Source: Sulfobacillus thermosulfidooxidans
GTDB taxonomy: Bacteria > Bacillota > Sulfobacillia > Sulfobacillales > Sulfobacillaceae
DNA: 64,000 nt
Direction: 5' to 3'
Assembly: GCF_001280565.1 (NCBI RefSeq)
Contig: NZ_LGRO01000001.1
Location: 248,001-312,000 of the forward strand
Positions 54,058 to 62,461 of the stretch are shown piece by piece; position 1 is the first letter of the stretch, and every line of letters starts with the position of its first letter. Position numbers and translations under genes: made by a program. Under the pieces are notes generated by a model. The model was not told the origin of the DNA, did no database searches, and saw only the letters and a list, made by a program, of their open reading frames with translations.

Positions 54058-55005
54058 TTAGATTTGCTCTATGTCATGCTCTACGTCAATCCGACGAATC
54101 GTATCGTTCATCTGAATCCAGTGCTCCCTACATTGCATCAGAATCTGAAGCGCGGGAGTTGGTTTACCCAAAGCTGCCATGCTAATTCCCACGTTTTGCA
54201 GAGCTAGCCAGTACATGGGTGAATTCATAGTCTGATAAAGCGTACTCGCCCTTTGGGCATACTGCTGCGCCTGCTCCCATTCATTTAAGTAACCATAAAC
54301 TGCAGATAATCCATGTGTCACCCATGCCTCCGCGACCAAACGCTGTGATGTGCCGTTAAGTCGATTTAAGACATCAGTGTATTGGTATTCTGACTGCTTG
54401 ACATCGCCTTGCCTCAAAAGCGCAGATCCTGTGGCAATTCCTATACGAAGGCGTAAATCTAAGGGTACCGACATTTCCAAAAGAGCCTTGCCCCAACGAA
54501 TAGTGTCGCCCCATTTTTGTTGTCTGAACAATGTCCGTTGAATGTGATAACCCAATTGAATGGCCCGTTCCTGATCTCCTTCGTTGAGAAACCACATGAC
54601 CATAGCATTCGGCCAAGACAGGTCCTTCTGGGAGCAAACTTCGAGAATGCGTTGTACACGACGGTAGATTTCGTGAATGGTCCGTTTGTCATGGACGTGG
54701 ATGGCATCCCACCATAAGTGTTCCAAATATTCATAGGCTACCATAATTTGACCTTTGTTCATCAAGTCATCAAGATAGAGCAGCTGTGAGCGAGTTTGGG
54801 TAGAGAAGTCTTGGGTTCCTAATAGCTCCCCGATTGGTATTTGAACACGTTGGCTCAATTGGACCAACAGATCTGTCGGTGGTGAGACCTTATCTTGTTC
54901 CAGGAGACTAATGTACGAACGGTCACAAAGACCTTGTGCAACTTGCTCCTGGGTTAATCGCGCAGCCTTACGCGCCATTCGAAATCGCGATCCGATGGTG
55001 CTGAT
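54058..55005 (-). CDS. RRNPP/Rgg-like quorum-sensing regulator
   Basis: An N-terminal XRE helix-turn-helix (ARKAARLTQEQVAQGL, CDRSYISLLEQDKV) is followed by about 240 residues of TPR-like helices ending near RRIDVEHDIEQI. This architecture binds exported-and-reimported peptides in the Rgg/PlcR/NprR families. The ATG at 54978 would leave out the natural first helix. The same frame runs upstream as ISTIGSRFRM, and an ATC at 55005 has GGAGG 7 bases upstream, so a rare start is proposed. It is transcribed divergently from the peptide gene. Confidence 0.75.
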   Translation of the reverse strand: MSTIGSRFRMARKAARLTQEQVAQGLCDRSYISLLEQDKVSPPTDLLVQLSQRVQIPIGELLGTQDFSTQTRSQLLYLDDLMNKGQIMVAYEYLEHLWWDAIHVHDKRTIHEIYRRVQRILEVCSQKDLSWPNAMVMWFLNEGDQERAIQLGYHIQRTLFRQQKWGDTIRWGKALLEMSVPLDLRLRIGIATGSALLRQGDVKQSEYQYTDVLNRLNGTSQRLVAEAWVTHGLSAVYGYLNEWEQAQQYAQRASTLYQTMNSPMYWLALQNVGISMAALGKPTPALQILMQCREHWIQMNDTIRRIDVEHDIEQI

Positions 55006-55027
55006 GTGAATCCCTCCATTAGCTTGC

Positions 55028-55079
55028 TGTGAATCTTCACACCGTGAACTCTAGATGGCTGTTAGATTGATATTAACAG
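55028..55079. promoter_or_regulatory. Two palindromes in the divergent regulator/peptide promoter region
   Basis: TGTGAA-TC-TTCACA lies at 55028-55041. CTGTTA at 55059-55064 and TAACAG at 55074-55079 are separated by 9 bases. Both are candidate operators for the regulator. Confidence 0.5.
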
Positions 55080-55115
55080 AAAATTACGGCCATAGCATTT
55101 ATGGAGGGAACAGAT

Positions 55116-55280
55116 ATGAGACACACTCTGCGGTCTGCATTAGTCGCATTGATCTTGTTAACTGTTATCTTATCTACTGCTTCAGTCGCACTCGATGCAT
55201 CCCAATCTTTTATGCACGTTACTCAATTGGCGGCTGGGTCAGTTTTGCCTAATGGCCTAACCGACCCGGGTGCTCCTTAA
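55116..55280 (+). CDS. Exported signalling peptide precursor (candidate)
   Basis: This 54-residue product starts at ATG 55116, with GGAGGG 8 bases upstream. A basic start (MRHTLRS) leads to a hydrophobic segment ALVALILLTVILSTASVALD, then a short C-terminus ending GSVLPNGLTDPGAP. The size, charge and position, divergent from an Rgg-like gene, fit an exported pheromone precursor. The mature peptide is unknown. Confidence 0.65.
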   Translation: MRHTLRSALVALILLTVILSTASVALDASQSFMHVTQLAAGSVLPNGLTDPGAP

Positions 55281-55335
55281 CGCATGTACAATGTATTCAC
55301 GTACCGTTCTGGATAAGGGAGGTTATTTTTTTGAG

Positions 55336-56679
55336 ATGGAACGTACCAAGTGCACTGATACCGATCACTTAGTGAACTGGTCCCGCTATAACGTCATTGT
55401 GCCGTCAGGTGAGATGCGTTGGCTACTTTATAATACCGCTACTGCCCGTTTGCTCGCATTCAAAGCTGATCCCCAACCGATTCAAGCGTATTATGAAGAG
55501 GGTAACGAATTGTTTGCTGGACATGAGAAGCTCTACAATCTAGGATTTCTGGTCGACCAGTCCATCAATGAACTATCAGTTGTACGCAACGAATTCGACC
55601 GTCTGAAGGACCCGCGTTCGCAATCCCTACTGATTTTACCAACGGAGCAATGCAACTTCCGGTGTGTCTATTGTTATGAAGAGTTTATCAAGCCAAAAAT
55701 GGCTCCAGACATACGGCAAGGGCTCATTACGTGGGTCCGGAATCATGCCCCACAGTGGAACGATTTTAGCGTAGCATGGTTTGGAGGCGAACCTCTAGTT
55801 GCGTATGATGTTGTGCACGAGCTTTCTGAGGCCTTTATAGACATCTGTTCTTCCACCAGGTGTCATTACAGGGCTTCGATGACCACCAACGGCTATTTGC
55901 TAAAATTTGATCGGGTTCAGCAGTTGCATGAGCTTGGAGTCCATCGCTACCAAATCACCTTGGATGGCGTTGAGGACAAACACGACATCAAACGTCATCT
56001 TATTAGCGGTAAGGGAACGTATGACACTATCATGCAGAATCTTATGGACATTCATCATTCGGAGTTGGACGTGTCAATTACCATTCGCATGAACATTGAT
56101 CAGAATAATGGACCACATCTTTACCGCCTAATCGAAGTTCTAGCGGAGAAGCTGGAAGGTGATTCGCGGTTTCAATTTAGTATACACCTTATTGGCAAGT
56201 GGGGAGGTAGGAACGATAACAATCTTTCGGTGTATGAACAAAATGACGGCGTTTGTACATTGACAAAAGTGACCCAGTATGGAATAGAAAAGGGACTCAA
56301 CACCGGATTCTTCGAGCAAATGCTTCCTCACACCCCCTGCTATGCTGCGATGCCCAATTCGCTCGTTATTGGATCGGATGGCATCGTTTATAAGTGCACG
56401 GTTGCCTTCGACAATCCGATTAACCACGTCGGGAAGTTGTACCCTGATGGGCGTTTGGACATTAACGAGCAATATTTCGCGCAATGGGTGGTTGACGGCG
56501 CTACCGACTCTTCCTGCCAGTCTTGCCAAGTTCATCCAATGTGTCATGGAGCTAGCTGCCCTGTCATTCGAATTGAAGAAAACACCCGTCCCTGTCCCAC
56601 TGTGCGAAAAGATTTGCCCGCCTTTATTAGACTACTTGACATTAATATGCAGATGACGCAAATGAAGAACCGGGCATAA
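55336..56679 (+). CDS. Radical SAM/SPASM peptide-modifying enzyme
   Basis: This 447-residue protein has the CX3CX2C cluster TEQCNFRCVYCYEE (Cys106, 110, 113), the GGEP motif in WFGGEPLV, and a SAM-binding strand region (SMTTNGYLL, YQITLDGVED). The C-terminal SPASM domain has Cys in HTPCYAAM, YKCTVAF, SCQSCQVHPMCHGASC and RPCP. An N-terminal domain of about 90 residues may be a peptide-binding RRE-like fold. The nearest ribosome site (GGGAGG) is 13 bases before ATG 55336. It probably installs a C-C or thioether link on the small peptide downstream. Confidence 0.85.
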   Translation: MERTKCTDTDHLVNWSRYNVIVPSGEMRWLLYNTATARLLAFKADPQPIQAYYEEGNELFAGHEKLYNLGFLVDQSINELSVVRNEFDRLKDPRSQSLLILPTEQCNFRCVYCYEEFIKPKMAPDIRQGLITWVRNHAPQWNDFSVAWFGGEPLVAYDVVHELSEAFIDICSSTRCHYRASMTTNGYLLKFDRVQQLHELGVHRYQITLDGVEDKHDIKRHLISGKGTYDTIMQNLMDIHHSELDVSITIRMNIDQNNGPHLYRLIEVLAEKLEGDSRFQFSIHLIGKWGGRNDNNLSVYEQNDGVCTLTKVTQYGIEKGLNTGFFEQMLPHTPCYAAMPNSLVIGSDGIVYKCTVAFDNPINHVGKLYPDGRLDINEQYFAQWVVDGATDSSCQSCQVHPMCHGASCPVIRIEENTRPCPTVRKDLPAFIRLLDINMQMTQMKNRA

Positions 56680-56757
56680 AGTTTAGGGGACAATCTGTCC
56701 GGTGTGTGTCCCCTATTTACAGTGTCACACCGGATGGCTCTGAAAGGGGGTGAGTTT

Positions 56758-56859
56758 ATGAAGACCTTAACGATTGACTTTGAAGAAGTCATCGTCTCCG
56801 TGGACTTGGAGAAGAAGATTCGCGAGTTTGCGGTTTCGGGTAATAACTGCCCTTGTTAA
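56758..56859 (+). CDS. RiPP precursor peptide (candidate), 33 residues
   Basis: ATG 56758 has AAAGGGGGTG upstream. The N-terminal leader is MKTLTIDFEEVIVSVDLEKK, rich in acidic and branched residues. The C-terminus is short and ends SGNNCPC, two Cys separated by Pro. It directly follows the radical SAM/SPASM gene and precedes a hairpin and the transporter, the usual order for such clusters. No such peptide family is known to me. Confidence 0.65.
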   Translation: MKTLTIDFEEVIVSVDLEKKIREFAVSGNNCPC

Positions 56860-56873
56860 TAACCCTGCAGTAG

Positions 56874-56905
56874 CAACAGAGGGGTCTTCGAGACCCTCTC
56901 TGTTG
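56874..56905 (+). terminator. Attenuator-type hairpin between precursor and transporter
   Basis: CAACAGAG and GGGTCT pair with AGACCC and CTCTGTTG (one bulged base). There is no U tract after it (TCATAAAT). It could stabilise the short precursor mRNA or cause partial termination, lowering transporter expression. Confidence 0.5.
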
Positions 56906-56934
56906 TCATAAATAGCCGAAAGAAGGGATGCTGT

Positions 56935-58176
56935 ATTTTAGGCCCGCAGCGGTCATCAGCCAATACTAAATATCTTTTATTATTTTGGCTAGGTCGTACC
57001 TTCTTAGGTCTAAGTTTTAATACATTCGGCTTTATGGTTTATTGGTTGGTTGAACAACAGACGCACAAGGTTCAGGCGTTATTAGTTCTCGGGTTTCTTT
57101 CCATGGGAGCCCATTGGTTTAGCGGATTAGGTGGTGTATGGGCCGACCAATATGAAACGACGTCGTTGCTTAAAGGATTTGCGGGGATCACCGCCTTGAT
57201 GTTAGGGATTACGTCCGTCTGGACGCGTCAAACGCATCAGATATCTGTTATGATATTAATGATCATCTACGGCTTAATCGTGAGTCTACAAAATGCTTCG
57301 GCCTCACTTTTTCGTACAGCGCCTCTGCAATGGGTGCCAAAATCCCAATGGCCATCTCTTAATGCACTGAATGGTATTGTTGGGCGTCTTGCTGTGATGG
57401 CCAGCGGCCTACTCGACCTTCTTATTTTTCATTTTTCGATGTCCATGGTTTGGCGATTCGCTTTTCCCGCGGGCGCAGCCGTATTCGCGGGATTGTTATG
57501 GATGCCGTTGGGGCGAGCCACCATTGTGACAGAGATGAAACGACAAGTTAATGACCACCATTTTGAATCTAAGTTGAATCGGCACACCTTAGCCGAAATC
57601 TGGCAGCTTTCAGCGTTTCGTAATCTGACTTTACTACTGGCACTTGCAAATGTTTTTGCCATGCCCTTTTTGCATCTGTTACCTGCATGGTCAGGGCAAA
57701 TCTTACATACTGGCAACCAAGGGTATTTTTCTTTTAAGGTTAGCGATGCTGTAGGTCTCTTGGCCGGCTATGGTATCTCGTACTGGCTATCTAAGAAGGC
57801 GGTCACGCCGATGAAGGGCGTTCGTATCGGGCTCTTATTGCAGCTTGTTATTTTCTCATTTCCATGGTTACGAGGCTTGTGGCTGCCGCTGGCTGCAGTG
57901 ACATTAATGGGGATCAGTGACGGCATACAGGACACATACATTATTTCGTTGTTACAACGGTACGTTCCTGATGACATGCAGGGACGGATGTTTGGAATTT
58001 TAACCTTAATTGTTGGAGGCATTGCCGGGCCTGTGGGATTGGCGATTGTTATGGGACTTAGCTTAGAGCTATCCCTAGAAGCCATCTTTATCGTATCTTC
58101 GATTGGAATTGGATTGGTGACGTTGGTTCTGCTTCGGTACTCTTTAGTCCCACTCCATAAGCCAGGCGTGAAATAA
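56935..58176 (+). CDS. MFS transporter
   Basis: This protein of about 413 residues has about 12 transmembrane segments, so it is a major facilitator. It contains GGVWADQYETTSLLKGF (a motif A-like loop) and a later motif near YVPDDMQGRMFG. A shorter frame from ATG 57034 would remove the first helix. In the full frame LLLFWLGRTFLGLSFNTFGF forms that helix, and an ATT at 56935 follows GAAGGGATG. It probably exports the modified peptide or its fragment. Confidence 0.8.
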   Translation: MLGPQRSSANTKYLLLFWLGRTFLGLSFNTFGFMVYWLVEQQTHKVQALLVLGFLSMGAHWFSGLGGVWADQYETTSLLKGFAGITALMLGITSVWTRQTHQISVMILMIIYGLIVSLQNASASLFRTAPLQWVPKSQWPSLNALNGIVGRLAVMASGLLDLLIFHFSMSMVWRFAFPAGAAVFAGLLWMPLGRATIVTEMKRQVNDHHFESKLNRHTLAEIWQLSAFRNLTLLLALANVFAMPFLHLLPAWSGQILHTGNQGYFSFKVSDAVGLLAGYGISYWLSKKAVTPMKGVRIGLLLQLVIFSFPWLRGLWLPLAAVTLMGISDGIQDTYIISLLQRYVPDDMQGRMFGILTLIVGGIAGPVGLAIVMGLSLELSLEAIFIVSSIGIGLVTLVLLRYSLVPLHKPGVK

Positions 58177-58598
58177 CAAAGTCGATCGACAGATGTGATC
58201 TAACTTATTAAGAGAGGATATATCTGCAAGTAATGCGCTGGATTTCATATAAAAGGCCTCTCATTCTTTAATTGACTCGTTAGCACGTAATCGATTATGG
58301 AGTCGTCTGGACTTAAAGGCGGTCTACCTTAATGTCTAACAAAAGGTAGCTAGGTTGCACGAATACAGTTGCGTCGACCTTACATTCCCATGCAAAGTGT
58401 AATCTCTTGCCAGTAATTGGAGTGCTTATGAAGATGTCACAAGGTTATGGCATTTCGTTGATTTTTAATGACATCAATGATCGCGTTGACACTATTGTCA
58501 TTACATTTGACAAATTGTTTTGACAGATTTAGCACGATTTTTAAGGGTGATCGAGTTCGCTCCCAACATATGTGGAGACGTAGAGGAGTGGATTTTTT
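58177..58598. other. Spacer without a gene
   Basis: No coding frame is convincing. Around 58490-58530 several TTGACA-like boxes (GTTGACACTATTGTCATTAC, TTTTGACAG) could be promoters, but no gene follows in either direction. Confidence 0.3.
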
Positions 58599-58883
58599 TT
58601 AACGATGCGCCAGCACAAAACGCCAGATAATGCGGTTGTTGCCGGTAAGGTTGTGGATAGTCATGTGTTGACGTAATACATCACGGTTCTGGGTATCCCA
58701 CAATTTCCCAAAACATTCATCCATAAACGCACTGGTCATGACCTCGACGCTGGAAAAGTCGCAATGAATCGTCTGCCCGACTTGGAGCAAATGTTCGAGA
58801 TGTTGTCGCAAAGGCCGGGCTTGAGCGCGCTGGCCCAAGGTGTCGGTGCCGCAGAATGCGGCGAGATTAAGATGGATTGTCAT
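58599..58883 (-). CDS. STAS-like (DUF4325) protein
   Basis: This 94-residue protein has the pattern VGQTIHCDFSSVEVMTSAFMDECFGKLWD of the STAS-like DUF4325 family, with its Asp-Phe-Ser-Ser-Val core and the Ser-Ala-Phe helix. It may be an anti-anti-sigma-like switch. It stands alone, with about 50 bases to the HicB gene. Confidence 0.6.
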   Translation of the reverse strand: MTIHLNLAAFCGTDTLGQRAQARPLRQHLEHLLQVGQTIHCDFSSVEVMTSAFMDECFGKLWDTQNRDVLRQHMTIHNLTGNNRIIWRFVLAHR

Positions 58884-58934
58884 GCGAAATCCCTGCCTTT
58901 TCGTGTGAGTCGGCTGAATAGGTTTGTCGAGTCA

Positions 58935-59378
58935 TTATTCATGATGATTGGATTTGTGCAGGGAACGACTGTGCGAGGACGATGGTCCTTGGCTTTGCCG
59001 AGGTACACCATTGTGGTGAAGACTTTGCGTCAATCGGTAGACGATGAGATGATTAAGACTTACGCCTTCTTTTTGAGCTTCTTGGGCTAGTGCCTGATGC
59101 AGGGATTTAGGCATGCGAACATTGAGCTTTCCTGAATAGACTGAAGACGATACGGAGTGCGTGCTGGGCATAGGAATGTCTATTGACTGTTCCAGCGCAA
59201 TAAGAATCCATGCGGTTTTTGCATCGGTGATCCGTTGGAGCGTTTCTTCCGGGGTTTCTCCCTGCGTGATACAACCGGGCAAATCGGGAATGGTGGCGAC
59301 ATATCCGCCTTCTTCAGCCGGATAGATCTCGATTCGGTAGGGACGCTGTATCAATTGTTCGAAATCCTGACTATTCAT
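58935..59378 (-). CDS. hicB: HicB antitoxin
   Basis: This 147-residue protein has an N-terminal partially degraded RNase-like domain (EGGYVATIPDLPGCITQGET) and a C-terminal ribbon-helix-helix (KLNVRMPKSLHQALAQEAQK). A longer Ser-rich tail follows. It neutralises HicA and overlaps hicA by 4 bases. Confidence 0.9.
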   Translation of the reverse strand: MNSQDFEQLIQRPYRIEIYPAEEGGYVATIPDLPGCITQGETPEETLQRITDAKTAWILIALEQSIDIPMPSTHSVSSSVYSGKLNVRMPKSLHQALAQEAQKEGVSLNHLIVYRLTQSLHHNGVPRQSQGPSSSHSRSLHKSNHHE

Positions 59379-59623
59379 GGCTCCTCGTCTTCCTCTTCAT
59401 GAAGGATTTTCAGGGCTTCTTTAACATAGCGTTCCTTAACATAAGGACTGTGCTTCGGAACGGTTAATAGGCGATGGCCTTTGATGTAAACATCATGGCG
59501 CGATCCCCTGCGGGGTTGTCGACGGACATAACCCGCACGTTGCAATAATTTATCTAAGTCGTTAAAGGTTACCGTTTTGGGGTTGTTGTGTATTTTGGCT
59601 AAAAGCTTTTCCCATTGGCTCAT
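59375..59623 (-). CDS. hicA: HicA toxin
   Basis: This 82-residue protein has a dsRNA-binding-like fold (VTFNDLDKLLQRAGYVRRQP, then GSRHDVYIKGHRLLTVPKHS) with the catalytic His in GSRHD. It starts at ATG 59623 with AGGAG upstream. It is an mRNA interferase, paired with hicB. Confidence 0.9.
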   Translation of the reverse strand: MSQWEKLLAKIHNNPKTVTFNDLDKLLQRAGYVRRQPRRGSRHDVYIKGHRLLTVPKHSPYVKERYVKEALKILHEEEDEEP

Positions 59624-59705
59624 GGCACAACTCCTAAAAAGAATAGTACCATATGTAGTGGCAATTAACAATGTATTAAAGAGGTCCATCCCTATTTCAG
59701 AATAA

Positions 59706-59728
59706 AGAGGCCGCTTTCAGCGGCCTCT
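59706..59728 (-). terminator. Terminator hairpin
   Basis: AGAGGCCGCT-TTC-AGCGGCCTCT lies between hicA upstream sequence and the end of the gene at 59727. On the minus strand it is followed by TTTATTC. Confidence 0.6.
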
Positions 59729-60095
59729 ACGCTTTCTCAGAATCCGCTTGAAGGGTAGCAAGAAAGACCTGTTGCAGCGTATAGGCTAAATGGTCTCCGC
59801 GGGCACTATAGCATTTGCGTACGTTGTGTTGGAAAACCATGAGGGGTATGTGATAGCGATCCGGTTCCCAGTTTTCTCGTTCGATATCCCATGCGCCGCC
59901 GGGTTGATTGCACCAGGCGTCGACGGCGGCGAGAAGGATATCCAGCCGATCAAAGTTTTTGGGTTGAGTCCCCATACGCCATGCGGAATGGCGGTCAGGA
60001 TGGTCTAGAGGACAGGGTTCAGCCGGGTCCCAGGCGAAGGGGCTGAGTCCGGTCTGGTCTAAAGCTTTTGCGAGACGATGAAACAGCGTATTCAT
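59727..60095 (-). CDS. Hypothetical protein downstream of IS605
   Basis: This 122-residue protein is Trp- and Pro-rich (FAWDPAEPCPLDHPDRHSAW, RENWEPDRYHIPLMVFQHNV). The ATG at 60095 is only about 13 bases from the IS605 right end (GGGAGAG), so its promoter and probably its ribosome site were replaced or supplied by the element. No family is recognised. Confidence 0.45.
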   Translation of the reverse strand: MNTLFHRLAKALDQTGLSPFAWDPAEPCPLDHPDRHSAWRMGTQPKNFDRLDILLAAVDAWCNQPGGAWDIERENWEPDRYHIPLMVFQHNVRKCYSARGDHLAYTLQQVFLATLQADSEKA

Positions 60096-60119
60096 CTGGC
60101 GAATGAACTCTCCCGCCGC

Positions 60120-61584
60120 CTAACCCTCGCGGGTTAAGGCGGGGGTTTCCGGGATCGCTCCCGGAAGTTTCTGGCTCATGGATCGCTGCGCCGGGGCCGT
60201 TGGCCCCAGACGTCTTACGCTGATCTCCCCAGGCGTGACTTCGGACCGTTCCGGCCCTAGTGGACGAAAAAACCGCGTCCGCTTGCGCGGCCGCGTGAGC
60301 GGTTCTCCCGCCAAGAGTTTTTGGATGCCCCGCTTTGCGATGACCACCGCCGCGTTGTGATCGGCGTTGTCGGCATGTCCGCAGCGTTGACAGACGAACT
60401 CGGCCTGACTCGGCCGATTGTCCGGAGAAGTGAATGTGCACACCGCACATTCCTGCGAACTGTGTTGGGGCGCGACCGTGATGACTAACTTTCCCTGACG
60501 GAGGGCTTTGTAACGAGTAAATGCCACCACATTTCCCCAAGCAGAAGAAAGAATGGCCCGATTCAGCTCGGCCTTGGCGCGACGACCGTTGCGAACCCAG
60601 TGGCCCTGGGCATCACGCTTCGCTTTTGGACGTTTGGTCATGTGGGAAATTTTAAGATCCTCGAAGACATAGAGATTATAGGCCGCATTCGCGACCAGAC
60701 GGTGACTGGTCTGATGGGCATAATCCTGACGGACGTTCTTTTCGTACTGCTGATAGCGCGCCACTTTACGATAGGCTTTTTTCTGATTCTTTGACCCCTT
60801 TTTTCGTCGAGCGGCTTGGCGTTGCCACCGTTTGGCGGCTTTGCGATGCTTTTGGATGCGCGTTTTTTGCACGGGCTGCAGATCGTGCACCTGCCCGTTC
60901 GAAGTCGTTAAGGGTTTCGCGATGCCGCGGTCTCCGCCGAGCGTGCGCTCAGTCAGTTGTTCTCGCGAAAGATGCCGGAGATCTTCGGCGATCCGCTCGG
61001 TGGTCGCATCGGCATCGGACTCCGGCAGGGTGATGTTGAAATCCTCAGCCGCAAAGGACAGCCACCAATGCCCCCCCCTCGACGGCAATATGAATTGAAG
61101 AGGGCACCGCATGGGACCGATGCGCAACATACGGGATCCTGCCCACGGGAAAGTTATCTGTCCCTACGTACAACGCATACCCCGATACGGCATCTGGCGT
61201 AACCTCTTCGATCGGGATGAACGCAAAGAGTTCGGACGTGAGCCACACACTTTGCCGTCCCGATTTCTTTTTGAGCTTCGGACGCCCGCCGAGCTTCTGA
61301 AAAAACCGCTGATAGGCTTGGCGGAAGCGAACGGCCCCGTTGCGGAGCACCTGCGACGGCACCTCGCGAAGAAAGGGGGTACGCTCGGTCACAAATTGGT
61401 GATATCGCTGATCGACCGGGATGGGCATCCCCGCTGTGCCCACCATGTGCCTGGCAAAGCGACGAAAGTACCGATCTTCCTGGACCTTGGCGTTGTAGAT
61501 GAGGCGCTGACACCCGATCCACCGAAGCAAAATCTGTTCCTGTTCCGGCGTTGGATATAAACGAAAGCGATACCCGTTCAGCAT
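60120..61584 (-). pseudogene. tnpB: TnpB nuclease, frameshifted in a G run
   Basis: The N-terminal frame (61045-61584, MLNGYRFRLYPTPEQEQILL) and the C-terminal frame (from about 61075) join in a run of eight G on the coding strand (61071-61078). Seven would fuse them. RuvC residues are GGDRGIAKPL (Asp), YVFEDLKIS (Glu) and ADNADHNAAVV (Asp); a zinc finger CAVC...CQRCG is present. After it comes an unusual tail of about 70 residues. The end overlaps the presumed guide RNA scaffold. Confidence 0.75.
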
Positions 61585-61629
61585 ATCATCACTCTCTGGC
61601 TCAATCCATAATTTTCATTATATCATTCC

Positions 61630-62010
61630 GTGACTATGAGTGAAATAGGAATGATGTCAGCCTCTCATGCAGTCTGGGCTCTTCGGCTACATATCGTCTT
61701 TGTGACCAAATACCGACGGAAGACCCTGACGCCGGAGATTCTCGATGCCTTGCAGGAAGCATTCGCGGAGATTCTGGCAGATTGGCGCTGCACGCTGGTC
61801 GAATGCGGCGGGGAAGCGGATCATGTCCATCGGCTGATCGGCATCCATCCGGCGTTGAATATCGCCCCCGTGATCAACCACCTCAAATCGGCCCGTTCGC
61901 GTCGGATGCGGAACCGCTTTGCGGACCCCTGACGAAAGTTCTATGGGCAACCCTACTTTTGGGGCACCGCGCCGATTACGTCGGGAGTGTCGGCGGAGCA
62001 TCCTGAGAAA
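61630..62010 (+). pseudogene. tnpA: Y1 transposase TnpA (IS200 type), broken
   Basis: HIVFVTKYRRKTLTPEILDA and the HUH motif GEADHVHRLIGI are intact. A TGA at 61930-61932 interrupts the frame, which then resumes as RKFYGQPYFWGTAP. The part expected to hold the catalytic Tyr (DYVGSVGGAS) lies in another frame and stops early. The enzyme is therefore inactive. Confidence 0.75.
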
Positions 62011-62242
62011 CGGTAAAACGCTCTGTCGAGGCTCAAGGGACGAAAGAGAACCCCCGCCAGGCGGCCAAGAGGCCGCCCGCCCGCTTGACCCCCTCCCGGC
62101 TTCGCCCGGGAAGGGGAATGCGCGGGTATTATGTTCACTCCGGGTTAAGAGAATGGAAATGGGGAGCATTATGAGGATGAGCGGCATCAAGGGGTCTCAA
62201 AGGGAACACGGACGATGAGAAACCCTGTCATCACGAGAACAT

Positions 62243-62461
62243 TTACGAGGGTGTTGAAGGTTTTGTCGGTAACAACGTGTCGCTGTCCAAGGGCCAAGCC
62301 TGAGGAGGCAATCCACGAGTTTGGCGGATGGCATCGGCGATGCGTTGCAAGTGCAATAGAATCCGTAGTTTCTCTTCATAAGGCAGTGCAGCCAGAGCCT
62401 GCCGGCGGGCTTCTTTGGCCGCAAAAAGGGATGTCATTTCATGGGGATATGGGGTATTCAT
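62243..62461 (-). CDS. Small hypothetical protein of a toxin-antitoxin-like cluster
   Basis: This 72-residue protein has ATGA overlap with the upstream toxin pseudogene. Helical signature ALAALPYEEKLRILLHLQRI, ADAIRQTRG, ending in a Pro-rich tail. Similar short proteins (EEKL...LR.Q....R) are often found next to RelE-type toxins. The role is unknown. Confidence 0.55.
   Translation of the reverse strand: MNTPYPHEMTSLFAAKEARRQALAALPYEEKLRILLHLQRIADAIRQTRGLPPQAWPLDSDTLLPTKPSTPS

Larger units (their letters stand above)
60108..62120. mobile_element. IS605-type element with divergent tnpA and tnpB
   Basis: tnpB on the minus strand and tnpA on the plus strand have divergent starts (61584 and 61630), as in IS605. 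A hairpin near 60108-60150 (CCCGCC/GGCGGG with GGGTTA) is at the tnpB end. A GC-rich hairpin at 62088-62118 (CCCCTCCCGG/CCCGGGAAGGGG) is at the other. Both genes are broken. Bounds are approximate. Confidence 0.7.
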
